64,000 bases of DNA from Acanthochromis polyacanthus (lineage: Eukaryota > Chordata > Actinopteri > Pomacentridae). A program made the translations under genes and the position numbers. The notes under the pieces are model-generated. The model saw nothing but the letters and a program-made list of their open reading frames with translations. It did no database searches and had not been told where the DNA came from. The stretch spans positions 33,083,690-33,147,689 of the forward strand of contig NC_067129.1 of the NCBI RefSeq assembly GCF_021347895.1, read 5' to 3'. Below, one piece after another: positions 35,149-47,799 of this stretch (positions are counted from its first letter, which is position 1; every line of letters starts with the position of its first letter).

Positions 35149-35668
35149 AAGGACATTATTGACGAGGTGCATATCGACCACAAAATGGACTATTTGATAA
35201 AATCCACTGATAAGGTGAATCTGGGTAAAAGCTAATATTGATTTCTCTTCTTAAATAGCTAATAGGCCCATTTATAAAGGAGCACATTTACATAAAGAGA
35301 TGAGGACGATCAGAGGGTTTTAAAACTTCTAGATGAAAAGCAATATTTGGTTTTTTTGAAGAAGTTTATGAAGTTTTTTCCGATTGGTTTCGTGGTGTAA
35401 GACAAACCAGAGTTCTTTTCCTCCTCCTGCTTTTCTGTCCTCTTGCTCAAGTGTTGGACCGCATCTCGACAGACAGACGCTGCCAAGCAGAATAATCTGC
35501 GACGTGTCTTCCACTCTGACAGATGGAGTGGCAGATCTTCGCCGAGAGATTTTGATCTGGTCCTTTGGATGTCCTCCTCTGCTCCACCGAAGAGCACTGG
35601 CCTCGACAGGCGAGGCAGTTGGTGCTTTTGAAAACATTGGAGTCTCCAAAAAAAAGAAAAAAAAATCC
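35149..35668. other. Intergenic sequence, nothing recognised
   Basis: Frames of 95-127 codons overlap on three frames and both strands in 35310-35716, which argues for composition rather than a gene. Confidence 0.4.
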
Positions 35669-35669
35669 C

Positions 35670-36466
35670 CCTTTCTGTTCACAGAGAAACTAGACAGACA
35701 CCGCCAAAGCAAATGAGCGAGACTTCAGTTTAAGTGGCCAGAGCTGGCTCCGAGCCGCAGGAGCATGGTGATAAGAATGGCTGGGATGGAGTTTTCCTGT
35801 CACAAAAAATTGTACAAGGAGTTTGACATTTTTACTGCTTCGGTCTTATAATGTGGGCAGAAGTTTGGTTCGGTTTTGAGGCATCAGACAAACAAACCCA
35901 TATGTGGAGTTGAGTTTATAGCAACCAAAGTGCAATAAACACGGATTTTCAACGAGTGAGGCCTTCAGTGTTCTGAAAAGAAATCCAGTTAGTGTTTCTG
36001 TACTTTGCATCCACAACAAGAAATGCTTGTAGCTGATAAACATGACATAACAGTCCCTTTTAAATCACATAAAGCTACCTCTTTCTATTAGGCCATTTGC
36101 TATTGATATGATAGTTTTAATCCTGCTTGCATTATGGGAGCTGTAGCTTGTAAAGTAAAAATGTGATCATCCTAAACTGAGGTTAGAAATAAGTTCTTTT
36201 TCTTACCTAGATTTGAATAGATCATTTAATTATCCTTTCTGTTGACATAGAAACTAGACAGACACCGCCAAACCAAATGAGCGGGACTTCATTTTTAGTA
36301 GCCAGAGCTGGTTCCGAGCAGCAGTAACGTGGTGATAAGAATGGCTGGAAGAAACTGTACAAGGAGTTTGACATTTTTACTACTTCAGTCTTATGATGTA
36401 GGAAGAAGTTTGGTTCGGTTTCGAGGCATCAAGCAAACAAACCCAAATGTGGGGCTGAGTTATTAA
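35670..36466. repeat. Local direct duplication, 564-bp offset
   Basis: Segment A (35670-35915) recurs at 36234-36466: 'gaaactagacagacaccgcc', 'gtggtgataagaatggctgg', 'tgtacaaggagtttgacatt' and 'gaagtttggttcggtt' appear in both in the same order. Segment B (35915-36215) between them has another relative at 41389-41690, so A-B is a dispersed unit of which one extra A sits here. Confidence 0.85.
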
Positions 36467-37980
36467 CGATGCAGATCAGATGCTACGGTGCAGTTTGGAA
36501 GTCAGAATCTGTTGTGCAGTTCAGTAAATATCTACTAACTTTTTCTTCATGCTAAACTCTGAACACCTTTTTTGGATAGTCGTTTTATTGCATATCTTTT
36601 CAGAGTATTACAAGGGGCCAACAACTGACTTCGCCTGTCAGTGCTGTTCTGAATTACCCAAATAAAAAGAGCACGTTTTCATCTGTCACCTCGATCGTAC
36701 AAGTGTGGTGAAGTTTAGGTCACTGTCAAGTGAAGTCACAGTAATTTATATTCGCAGTTTGTCTGAACAACCTTTTAGCCAAAGTAGAGAGAAATAGGAC
36801 TGCCATTGTGAATTATTGCTATAATCACAGAGATATAGGTGATTAGGTTTAGATGCCACAAAACTGTGCATGGAAAATAATAATTTTACTGATACAGCAC
36901 CTTACGAACAGACAAAACATGCAAATACAAACAATCAGGTAAGACATAAGGAGACAAAGCAGAGCAGTCACTTACAATAAATAGTAAAAATGACAGAGTT
37001 AAATGAATAATTAGCTAGATTAGCATGCATATCAAACTAGGAAACTAGGCAGTTTAAAGATCGAAGAATAAGATTGAGGGTTAAAAGTTAAAAATTAAAA
37101 ATCGGTAGATCAGAGAATCAAAGAATTAGAGTTGACATCGCACCAAAGAAGCAGGCAGCTACAATTAAAATAAAACAAGAGAAAAGGTATAAAATAAACA
37201 GGACATAATGCAAAATAGAATACTAAAACTAATTAAAACTAAAAGTAAACTTCACATGAAAGTAAGTCTATAAAAGTGGGTTTCCAGAAGTGATTTGAAA
37301 GAAGTTACTGACTTTACAAGCCTTATCTCCTCAGACAGGTCGTTCCAAAACCCCATGAATCTAAGTGTGCTATGAAGAGGTTGGTTTAGGAGAAGAACCA
37401 GGTTCAGGGAGGGCGGCCATCTGCCTCGACTGGTTCAGGTGAAGGTAAAGGAAAGAGAAAATTACAGCAGCAACAAGCAAGAGAACATAAACACTGGACA
37501 GAATACTTTCAGAGGGGAGTCAAGGAAATGTAGCACAAGAAACGAACAGAGAGGGAAGACAAAGTACAAAAGATTTAAACGCATCAGAGGAAATGAAGCG
37601 GATAGCTGAGGTGAAGCCTTGATTAAAGAAGTGTTCAAAATATGAAAGCAAAAGAGTAGAAGAGAGAACTGAGTGAAATTAGCCAAGTGGTCAAAATAAA
37701 ACAGCAGGGCGATTAAAAGAAATGAGTTTGGACACGACTTGGGCGGCTTTAGGAAGAACTTAAGCCATTAAAAAAACTTTCATTTTGATTTGAAATGACC
37801 GCTGGTGGGACAAGATTTAATGCGGAACCAGAGACCGAGTGCGACAACCAAAGCAGCCCGGTCATGTTTGGTTTTAAAGTGTAAGTGATGGAGGAATGAT
37901 CAGAGCAATCTCATGGCAGGAAACAGAGGTAACATGTCGGTAATATATTTCAGTGACGGGAAACTCAGCCAGAACTGGGA
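36467..37980. other. Intergenic; possible old dispersed repeat at 36890-37870
   Basis: The stretch with 'gtgggtttccagaagtgatt' and 'ctcagacaggtcgttccaaa' resembles, read in this direction, a repeat I have seen in fish genomes, but I cannot name it or define its ends. Nothing else is supported. Confidence 0.35.
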
Positions 37981-37981
37981 A

Positions 37982-38260
37982 TGAATCATAAATACAGTGT
38001 AGACATTGTTAATGTGGTAAATGTCTATTCTAGCTGCAAACGGTTGATTTTTAATGGAATATCTCCATAGGGGTACAGAGGAACATTTCCAGCAACCATC
38101 ACTCCTGTGTTCTAATGCTACATTGTGTTAGCTAATGGTGTTGGAAGGCTCATTGATGATTAGAAAACTCTTGTGGAATTATGTTAGCACAAATAAAAGT
38201 GTGACTTTTCATGGAAAACATGAAATTGTCTGGGTGACCCCAAACTTTTGAGTGTATCTG
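37982..38260 (+). mobile_element. 370-bp MITE family, copy B (5'-truncated)
   Basis: Starts within the body ('cataaatacagtgtagacat') and runs to the right terminus 'gtgaccccaaacttttgagt'. It lacks the first ~90 bp including the left inverted repeat. Confidence 0.9.
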
Positions 38261-41200
38261 CGCTCTGTGGATCTAATATCATTTTGACAATTACAGAAGT
38301 GGCCTGTGTCTTTTCCCTGCCTGTTTGACTATATAGAAGATAAAAGATGTCATTTTTCATCTTGAATCCATATCGACCCAAGTCCACTAAAATATTCCTC
38401 CTAATACGAGTATATTCAACCAATTTTCAGTACAGCGCTGTTGTGCTTTCGACTCCAGGACTGGTCTCAGTTTGACTAAAATATGTCCTGTGTTCGGTAT
38501 TATTCAGTTTAGTGATGTGTTGCTGTTTCAGAACGCTGCGTCTGATAACTGGATGGTACAAACCATCTCACCGTCATCTCAAAGTGACGGCCATCTGCTG
38601 TCTTTCACATGAGACTCGCTCGATTCAACTCGGAGGTGAGGCTGTTATCAAGCCTCAAGTTTCTGCTCCACAAAGGAGCAGCAGATCTCTTTGTGGAAAC
38701 CGATCAGAGCTTCAAGCTGAACCAGTAGCACGATGACATTCCATGATTTTAAAATGCATTTTTGATTACATTTAGAATTCAGATGTTTTTTTTGGTTTTG
38801 TTTTGTTTTTTTAAGATCTATAGTTGCAGCTTGAATGTCTGCAAATACAGACAGAGTAAGAATGAATTCACTTCTGTGCCCCGTTTGATGTCATTTTCAT
38901 AAATTATGGATGCTCCCATCCTCCTTCAACCCTGCCTCTAAGTTCCTCGTCCTGGGAGATCATCAATGTGAGCGCCTCGGTAATTTCAACAAACAGCTAC
39001 CTCTTTTGTTCCCATCTGCTCGGTGCAGAGGCTGCAGCAGCGTCACGTTGATGTGAGGACAAACCGGAGCAGACACCGCCAGCTGTAGCGTCTGTACCTG
39101 TCCCACCTGGAGCTCCATCAATACTGTTTCGTCCTGCTAACGCTAATATCAGACCGCTGACAGCTTTATACCGCCGTCCTCAAATTGTCACAGCCGAGGC
39201 TAGTCGTCTGTCCTACCAACAAAAGATCGATATGGAAATAAAGTTCTGAAAGACGTGGACAAATTGAGCATTTTTTCTCTCTCTCTCCTCCTCTTGAGAC
39301 AACCCGGCAGCTGTTTAACTGTGGGGAAGGTGAAGGATTGTAATTGTTGTGTCAATTGCAAATGGCTTCAAAGAAGGCAGTGATTAAAAAGAAGTTTAAG
39401 GTGTACGGAGGAAAACAATGCATCGTACAAGAACAGATGAGACTGTTGAAGGTTATGTGCATTTCCTCTTCAGTTAATGGCGTTAAAGACTCTGTGTTAT
39501 CTGCTTGATTAGGTAGCAGGAACAACTGGCACAGTCAAGTAAAATCCAGCAGGATAGCAAGGTTCCTGGGACTCATCAGCCTGTCTGAAGGCTCAGTTTC
39601 CTTTTAGCTGGTGGACAAATTCAAATCTCGATGACTCTGGTGACTCAGAGTGATTTACATGGACACAGCTATCCAGGTTATGATTTTCAGGATATCCTGG
39701 TTTTGTCCTTTACACCTGACTGACATAATTTGCCTCAACATTACAACCCTTCTTTTTTTAGTGTCATAATTTTGTCAGCGCGATGCACACAAGTCAGTGG
39801 GACTTGTATTTTTTCTTTTACAAACTCCCATAAATCATGGGAAACTATCCCTGTAACTGAGGATCCGACCACATAAACATGATGTTTAAAAGCCTTCTTC
39901 CCATATCCTGACCATTTTCTGCAAATTAATGAAAGTCCTACGTGCCCCCTGAATGTGTTTTTCAACTTTTCAGCTCAAAATAGCACAAAGATGATTCATT
40001 CCACTGTGACTGCATAACTCCTGATCTAAATGAGCTTTTTATGTAGCTTCAAATGCAAACTGAGCACCACCCACTTCAGGAAGAAGACTCTCTCTGCGTA
40101 TGATTGTTAGTGTGGAGTAGAACAGTTGTTAGCACAGCATATATGAAGGAGTTCTTCTCTCTGAGTGATCATTTAACACGGAAATATCAATGAATTCACA
40201 GCATAGGCTCACTGTTCTTTGACAGAAAACACTAATCTGTTTGTGGTTCAACTTGAGATCTTGTGTGTTTAGAATTGTCTTGGATTAGTCCTATTTTTTT
40301 TTTTGGTACTTTGCCAAATGTTCAAATGATAATTTTGAACCAAATCTGCCAGTTTGTGTTGGTGTGATTTTAAACAGATTCATTTACCTGTCAGTTTGTA
40401 CCAGAAGAACAGCTGCAGCTTTTTCTTTCCAGAATAGCTAAAAAAACGCAAGCAGGAGAAGAGAAAAATGCATGCAACATATTACATGGCATCAGGTTGA
40501 CCGATTCAATCAACCAGCAGCAATCAAGCAAACATCAAGTAGATAAAAGGAGAAACCAGCGATGATGTAGTAACTGCAACAAGATTGAAGTTAGTATTTT
40601 AGCAGTGTGGAAATAGCCCTGAAGTGACTGCTGGTTACCATGTAGCCTCACTCATTTTAGTGAAGAAATAAAGCTTTAGAGAAGAAATAAAGCTTTAGAG
40701 AAGAAATAAAGCTTTCTATAACCCGTTCTGGATCCAAATATGCACTACAGAAAGTCTAGGAGCATGTAAATGTTTGAATTGCTGTATAGTGAAAGATTTA
40801 ATGCCAGTTTGAGGAGGGGATATCTGTAAATTTCTGTTCTGATAGCTGTTCTGTTGTCTGACAACAGAAAGAGTAAAAGGTACATGAGAACAGCTTTTAC
40901 TGTATTAAAATGTCACATGTGTAAGCCCAGAGAGCAGGAAAGAGACGCTAACAGATATGAACAGTAGCATGAAAACACAGAAACCAGCACAGTTCTTTTC
41001 TACAAGTTGCAAATTAAAGTTTCTGCCTCCTCTAAATATCTGTCAGCATTAACATTTACACATAGTTTGCACCTGTGGACCATATCTAATGGTGACATTA
41101 GCCAAATTAGCAACACAGTGTGCTAACACAAATGATTTTCTATGGTTGTGGTGTTATCAATAATAAAAGTAATCCAGTGGGTCTGCAGTTCCTCAGATGC

Positions 41201-41385
41201 GGGGAGTGCATGAAGTCTCTCGTGTTCACTCTTGCAGCCAGCGGTAGAACATCTGGATTGAACTTTGCTTGTTGTAGAGACATTGTAGAATTATCAGAAG
41301 AAGATCCAGAAGTAAATTAGCCAGGTGGACTGAGAGACAGCTGCTCACATCTTAAGTAACCCGGATGTTATACTTTACATCCTCA
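38261..41385. other. Long intergenic stretch, no gene recognised
   Basis: No exon, RNA or classified transposon supported. One small tandem repeat, 19 bp x 3 ('gaagaaataaagctttaga'), lies at 40662-40714. Confidence 0.5.
40662..40714. repeat. 19-bp tandem repeat, ~2.8 copies
   Basis: Unit 'gaagaaataaagctttaga' starts at 40662, 40681 and 40700 without mismatch in the shared part, so it is recent. Confidence 0.95.
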
Positions 41386-41388
41386 CAT

Positions 41389-41690
41389 TTCTAACAACCA
41401 CAAAGCGCAATAAACTTGGATTTTCCCCATATGGGATGTTTAATATGCTTAAAAGAAATCCAGTTATTGTTTCTATACTTTGCATCCACAACAAGAAATG
41501 CTTGTAGATGAAAAAACATGACAAAACAAGTCTCATTTTGATCATACCTCTTTCCATTTGGTCATTTGCAACTGAGATGACAGTTGCAATCCTGCTTGCA
41601 TTATGGGACCTGTAGTTTAGAAAGTCGAAAAGTGATCATCATAAATTGAGGTTAGAAATAAGTTATTTTGGAATTACTAAGCCTCATCCT
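41389..41690. repeat. Dispersed repeat, relative of segment B at 35915
   Basis: Shared in order with 35915-36215: 'agaaatccagtta.tgtttc', 'atccacaacaagaaatgctt', 'aatcctgcttgcattatggg', 'gtgatcatc' and 'gaggttagaaataagtt'. Minus-strand frames of both copies keep the peptide YKHFLLWMQS, hinting at a once-coding element, but neither frame is long enough to classify. Confidence 0.75.
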
Positions 41691-43205
41691 GGTTTTGAAA
41701 ACCCCGATGATCCAATCTGGTGTTATTTAGCTGTTTTTAAAAGAGTAAATATGATGAAAAATTGGATAGGAAGCCAAATCCAGCAAAGAGATAAAAAGGA
41801 GCAGAGTTTGACAGCCAAAAACCAAAATTGGTTCCACTTCAATTCTGAGGTAACTCAGTCGGTACGTGAAAAGCTGGTGTTAAATGATGTTTCCTGCATC
41901 AACTCAGGCAATCAGATACCTGCAGTGTTGCCATCATGAAAACAGGGGAAGACACTGTGCTTCTTAGTGGTGCAAGGAAATTACGTAGTTTGTGTACAGG
42001 GGAGGTAATGCCAAACTGCCTTACTGACGTTATTTACTGGACCCTGCTGGCTTTTAACTGGACACATTTGGGTAAGTCAGTACAACTTTCTCATCTTGTA
42101 TTCAGTGCTGGTGTTACAGTTTCATTATCGTGGGCAGAGGGGAAACAGCGGAGGCTAATCTTTCCATGACCAAGAAGATTAAGTCAGCAAAGCAGTTTTA
42201 TTTATTTATATTTTTTGCATAACTGGAGCTGAATTATTGTTTGCAAAGTGCTAAGGCAACAGCACTCTGACCTTGCGCTGAGTATTACTCACTCAGCCTC
42301 CGGTGCAGTCTCGGGTGCAGCGAGGAGAGGAGCTAATTGATCTGTGAGACAAGATCTATTAATTTTTTCATTGCGGACAAAAGATTTTGCCAAGCAGGCC
42401 GATACTTTATGTATGACAGCAGGAATGCAATTGATTGAATCTGTTCTTTTTGACAGCACAATAAGTGATGATGGACTTCATGGTGCTCCTAATTAGACCA
42501 GGACTGTGTCATTACAGCAACGCTCGCTTCTGGCAGTAGGAGACGAGTAAACTTCCCGTGTGTTGTTGAATCTTCTGTGTCATTCGTCAGCCCTGTGTAA
42601 TTTGTGGCACGTAACACGTGGATACAAGAAGCTGCACATATTACAGACCAGCTTTCATTCATTTCTACCAAAAATAAGATCCAGTTATGTTTTATAAAAT
42701 GCACCAAAATGTTGTCTGTTTGCTGAATTTAACTTTCAGCCTGTTGTTCCTCAGATGGCCTCATTGTTTTTCCAATATTGGTGGTTCTTGCACTTTTGAA
42801 CCAGAATATGGAAACAAAATGCAGGTCACTATAGTTTATTATTTCTCAGAGTACTCGAACAACACGTTGGCAGGTAAAAATACTGGTTTTACTGATCTTT
42901 TGTTAGGGTTAATTGTGGCAAATATGTCTTGTAAACTGAACTCAAATCTTCATATGTCAGGGGTAAAACAGAGGGGCTTCTTTCTTTTGTCTGTTTAAAT
43001 CAAATACATGGTACTAGCTTTATAAATAGAAACCTTCACATCTATTAATGAGCTTAAGAGTATCATAAAGAATACAGTGAAGGAAGAATGTCAGTGTTTT
43101 TCTTGAGAGGTCACTGTCCTTGAATAGCTGTCAGTCTGTTTTATTGTTTAGCTGTTTATTGTTTGTGTATTGTGTATCTGTTTTATATAACTTTATAAAT
43201 TTTGT
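41691..43205. other. Intergenic sequence, nothing recognised
   Basis: Frames of 97 and 103 codons (41646-41939, 42687-42998) have no recognised domain. No repeats identified. Confidence 0.45.
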
Positions 43206-43210
43206 ATGGC

Positions 43211-43602
43211 TGTTATTGGCCATGGGCTGCATAGTGGAGTAGTGGTTAGCACTTTTGCCTTGCAGCAAGAAGATCCCCGGGTCAAATCCCGGCTTGGGCC
43301 TGGGATCTTTCTGCATGGAGTTTGCATGTTCTCCCTGTGCATGTGTGGGTTTTCTCCGGGTACTCCGGCTTCCTCCCACAGTCCAAAAATATGCTGAGGT
43401 TAACTGATTATTCTAAATTGCCTGTAGGTGTGAATGTGAGTGTGATTGTGTGTCTGTATATGTAGCCCTGCAACAGACTGGTGACCTGTCCAGGGTGTCC
43501 CCTGCCTTCGCCCGAGTCAGCTGGGATAGACTCCGGCACCCCCGCGACCCTAGTGAGGATAAAGCGGTGTATAGAGGACGGATGGATGGATGTTATTGGC
43601 CA
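43211..43602 (+). mobile_element. Complete SINE/RTE-type retroposon (368 bp) with 12-bp target duplication
   Basis: Target duplication 'tgttattggcca' at 43211-43222 and 43591-43602 encloses 43223-43590. The head has 'gtggttagcac' and B-box-like 'gggtcaaatcc'; the middle has 'tttgcatgttctccctgtgc' and 'cggcttcctcccacagtcca'; the 3' part has 'gaccctagtgaggataaagc' and a (GGAT)n tail. It is the best-preserved member of the family also present at 3214 and 17922. Overlapping open frames on both strands are incidental. tRNA-derived head with LINE-matched tail is inferred from family knowledge. Confidence 0.93.
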
Positions 43603-43789
43603 CGCCTCCCTTGTAAAAGAGATCTCAAAGTTCAATGGAACTTCCTGTTTAAAAAAAAGGCAAAAAATATAAAGGTAAATAAATGTAATGAAATATAAGG
43701 ATTGTAATGGAAAAAACTAAGATGGAACTACATACAGAAAAAAAGGTGGAACTGACTCTTACACTCTGCAGTTATGATACATACAGTAC

Positions 43790-44160
43790 ATACACTGTTG
43801 TTCAAACGTTTGGGGTCACTTAGAAATGCCCTTATTTTTGAAAGAAAAGCATTTTTTTTTCAATGACAATAACATTAAATGTATCAGAAATACAGTCAAA
43901 ACATTCTTAATGTGGTAAATGACTATTCTAGCTGGAAACGGCTGATTTTTAATGGAATATCTCCATAGGGGTACAGAGGAACATTTCCAGCAACCATCAC
44001 TCCTGTGTTCTAATTTTAATTAATCTTTAATTGTGTTAGCTAATGGTGTTGAAACACTCATTGATGATGAAGATTAGAAACCCTGTGCAATTATGTCAGC
44101 ATATGAATGAAAGTGTGAGTTTTCATGGAAAACATGGAATTGTCTGGGTGACCCCCAAGT
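43790..44160 (+). mobile_element. 370-bp MITE family, copy C
   Basis: Left end 'gttcaaacgtttggggtcac'; right end stops after 'ctgggtgacccccaa'. Interior landmarks agree with copies A and B; a small duplication of 'tttaattaatctttaatt' replaces 'atgctacatt' near 44020. Confidence 0.9.
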
Positions 44161-44760
44161 GAAAACGTAACAAATTACTGGGTAATTCAGGCAACTGCTG
44201 CAAGAAACAAGATTCCTGTCTTATGTTGTGACTGGCTCAAAGGTGGAAACCACACTAGCAGCAGCTAACTTTGTCATGTAGCCCTTATGGGGCAAAAATG
44301 CAAAGGATGGCGTTAGTGGAACTTTCATGTTGCTGTCTAAATGAAAATGTTTTTCCTCTGTTCAGTGGAATCAGCTCATTGGAGTTCATCTACAGACCTC
44401 AGATGTACCTGGAGACCTCAGTGTTCACATGTTTTTGCAGATTTTAACAGGATAACCTCATTCTCAACACAATGCTAAGGTGAAAGCAGGTAAAATATCT
44501 TTTAAAGAGAGGAAAAGGCTGCACTGTGACCAAAAGATTGGCTTTTGCATTGTCCTTGAGCGTGCAGAGCCTTCTCACCCAAATATTAATTATATCTGAA
44601 AATACACATGGTTCTGACCTCTTTTGTTAGTTCAAGAGGAAGTGAAGTGTTGAATGTTTAATCATTTCAGCAGCTTTGCAATATGTACGTAGACTTCAAC
44701 CCTGTACAACTGAATTCTGAATTGTCGTGATCCTTCTTCCCCAACGGTTATGTCTTTGTT
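44161..44760. other. Intergenic sequence, nothing recognised
   Basis: No supported feature. Confidence 0.5.
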
Positions 44761-44761
44761 G

Positions 44762-44950
44762 CAATGGGTGATTTATGGTATTTAGTATTTATTATTGTGA
44801 GGGTTTTTTGTACTGGGCTATTTATGATATTTATTACTGTGAGGTTTTTTTTGCACTTATCAACTCTGCTGTATGGATGCTCCGAGCGCAATTTCGTTGT
44901 TCTTGTGACAACGACAATAAATATTCTGATTCTGATTCTGATTCTTCTTG
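44762..44950 (+). mobile_element. L2/CR1-type LINE 3' end with (GATTCT)n tail
   Basis: The sequence 'gagcgcaatttcgttgttct' then 'acaacgacaataaata' and (TTCTGA)n is the typical 3' terminus of fish L2-like LINEs. Only ~190 bp remain. Confidence 0.8.
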
Positions 44951-46245
44951 AAATGTTCTTTCGGTGCAGTGTAACTGGCAGCTGGATTTTGCTCTGAGGT
45001 GTTTTTATTATGAATTTAATGAACAACTTTGAACTGTATTTGGAGTTGGCAGGAGGTGGTTGGGGTGGATGGAGGTCACACAAAGCTCAAGAATCTCACG
45101 TCAGACATCGTGGCTTGCATATCTTACCCAGGTATAAGCATCACAAACGCTGTGGTTAAAGTTTAAAATAAGATGGCCGCTTTGGTTAAATGTAAGTAAA
45201 CATGTTGTGTCTGATGTCGGGGTGGAGTTTGTTAAACACAACTTTGCAAAAATTTCATAAGGATGTCAGACAAGTGGATATTTTACTGCTAAAAATGAAT
45301 ATGTTGGTTTAAAAAATGCATCTTAAGAAAGCATATTACAGAAACATCCAGTATCAATGTCTTTGCAGTTTCCTGGATATGGTAATTAATGTTTTCTTGT
45401 AACAGTGCCTGAAAATGTCATTCATTCTCACCTTTTTTTTTCCTGTAAAATGTTGTAGGAAAACATCATTTCTTGGACAGTGCTTGGGACTAAAGTGCTG
45501 AAAAGACACCCAGACTTATAACGCCAATATCCCTACATCTTTATTGTCTTAATTTGCATCTTGACATTTCAGTTCAGGCCGTTAAATGCACAGACGTCTT
45601 CAGTCAGTGTCGTGTGAGTCGTAGTCTCTGACTTCCTCGGCCCTCACTTTAAAAATTCACACAGATTCCTTGATGTATTTACCGGCCTTTCTGCTGCTCT
45701 CCTGGAGCTCTCTTAGATGGCCGAGGACGAGTAGCAGTGCCACCACTAATCTCCCATTCCCATGTTTTATCACCATGACAGAGAGCGAGTTGTGATAGAG
45801 CACTCTGCAGGCTGAGTAATCCTTTTGACAAAATTGCAAGCAGTGTTTATTCAACGCCTTTGACTGCAGCACAGAGGAGAGGCTTCGTATCTAGAATAGA
45901 AAGCACACACTGGCAACCTGGACACATTTCTGTGAACAGCAGCCTTGACATTTTTCTTTTTTTTTCCAGGCCCGGCTTTTACAATGATGTATTGGTGTTT
46001 GGCAGAGTGCTGTCAGCTCGGTTTGAAACATCTTGATCCATTGTTACAGACTGAAGCTCAAACGTAAACTATAAGGCCTTTTCCTTCGTCTGTTCTGCCT
46101 AAATAAAGTTTGTTTTATGTTAGACTTGTTTGGCTTTAGGAAATAGTTGAGTAAACAGGACTAAACACCATGCCAGCTTTGATAGTTTTCAATACTGAGT
46201 GTCACATTTTGGTCAGAATTCAGAATAGCAGTGATGCCTACTACT
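44951..46245. other. Intergenic sequence, nothing recognised
   Basis: No supported feature. Frames below 75 codons. Confidence 0.5.
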
Positions 46246-46833
46246 CAGTTAACCCTTTGAACTCCAGACGGTTTTGCTCCTTTCACATGTTGGATCATTT
46301 TTCACTGCAATATAAAGTCCTGTACTTCTGTGGAAACAATAAAACCATGACTAGAAGTAGAGAGAACTCAGAACGCCCTTGTGTGCAGCAGAACACAGTC
46401 ACAAGGCCATGGATGTGGACAAAGAATAGAGAATGCAACAAGCACACTGTATATCTATACATACATCTGTCATTTTACCTAATCGATTTGGGCAAAACTA
46501 ACACATCACACATCAGCAGAGACTATGATATTCTGCTCCATCACACATTTCATCTCATCCAGACTAGAAAAATGTACAAAAGAAATAGAGTTCATGAACA
46601 GAGATTAGACAGACAGGCTTTTCACCTCACCTTCCAGGGTGGATATTCACAACAGTCAAAGAATTAAATTATTATTATTACTGAAATCATGTTTCAATAC
46701 TCCTTTTATATTAAATATTTATTGAAATAAATTGTTATTTCTTCAACCAGCACAATTTACTTGCTAGTTTTTTCTTAAATATTAAAATATTTTACTTAAA
46801 TATAACATTTGTTATAAAATATATAAAATAAAA

Positions 46834-47524
46834 TATCCATTCATCCATCCATCAATCCATCCATCAGGAATGCATCATCCATCCATCCATCCATCCATGC
46901 ATCCATCCATTCATCCATCCATCCATCAGGAATCCATCATCCATCCATCCATCCATGCATCCATCCATTCATCCATCCATCCATCAGGAATCCATCCATC
47001 CATCCATCCATCAGGAATCCATCATCCATCCATCCATGCATCCATCCATCCATTCATTCATCCATCCATCCATCCATGAATCCATCCATCAGGAATCCAT
47101 CAGGAATCCATCATCCATCCATCCATCCATCCATCAGGAATCCATCCATTCATCCATCAATCCATCTATCCATCCATCCATCCATCCATCCATTCATCCA
47201 TCCATCCATCAGGAATCCATCCATTCATCCATCAATCCATCTATCCATCCATCCATCCATTCATTCATCCATCCATCCATCAGGAATCAGTCCATCCATC
47301 CATTCATCCATCCATCCATCAGGAATCAATCCATCCATCCATTCATCCATCCATCCATCAGGAATCAATCCATCCGTCCGTCCGTCCGTCCGTCCGTCCG
47401 TCCGTCCGTCCGTCCGTCCGTCCATCCATCCATCCATCCATCCATCCATCAGGAATCCATCCATCCGTCCGTCCGTCCTTCCATCCATCTGTCCATCCAT
47501 CCATCCACCCATCAGGAATCCATG
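46834..47524. repeat. (ATCC)n array with regular CATCAGGAATC interruptions, ~690 bp
   Basis: Blocks of 4-10 CATC units are separated a dozen times by 'catcaggaatc' or 'cattcatc', making a higher-order pattern. Frames of up to 197 codons reading repeated Ile-His-Pro-Ser (plus) or Trp-Met-Asp-Gly (minus) are translations of the tetranucleotide. Confidence 0.97.
47374..47422. repeat. (CCGT)n sub-block in the ATCC array
   Basis: Twelve CCGT units in a row, a homogenised A-to-G variant of the surrounding CCAT unit that introduces a CpG every 4 bp. A shorter CCGT run lies at about 47466-47477. Confidence 0.95.
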
Positions 47525-47799
47525 GGCAAGACTTTTCCATCTGCCTAGAAAATAAAGATGACTCCACACACTATGGATATTTTACTACTTAAATTTTTGA
47601 TTGTTTTCCAAACGCTGCCTGCAGTTCAACCAATTTGGATGAAATGTCATCATTTTAAGCTGAGATTTGGGTACTTTTCTTGATGGAACCTCACTTTACA
47701 CATGATTAGTTGAAATCTGTCCAGTTTCTGATTATGACAAATGGTAGAGTTTTGGAAATTCTTTAAAGATAACACACCTTTTACACCAGATGATCTGAA

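Larger units (their letters stand above)
46249..47790. repeat. Dispersed repeat family X, copy 2, carrying the (ATCC)n array
   Basis: Starts 'ttaaccctttgaactcc', then 'catttttcactgcaatataa', 'tgtggaaacaataaaacc' and 'gactagaagtagagagaa', all shared with copy 3 at 54455. After the array follow 'gcctgcagttcaacc' (47620), 'ttttaagctgagatttgggt' (47654) and 'cagtttctgattatgacaaa' (47721), again in the family order. The plus-strand frame 46170-46667 (165 codons) lies in this repeat and is not regarded as a host gene. Confidence 0.65.

Noticed and set aside
44762..45083. Minus-strand frame with Arg-Ile repeats as a peptide gene
   Set aside because: The repeat is the (GATTCT)n tail of a LINE fragment.
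46170..46667. 165-codon plus-strand frame
   Set aside because: Lies in dispersed family X, whose other copies do not keep the frame open; no domain recognised.
46870..47569. Frames of 69-197 codons reading Ile-His-Pro-Ser or Trp-Met-Asp-Gly repeats
   Set aside because: They are translations of the (ATCC)n array in several frames and both strands; length comes from lack of stop codons in the tetranucleotide.
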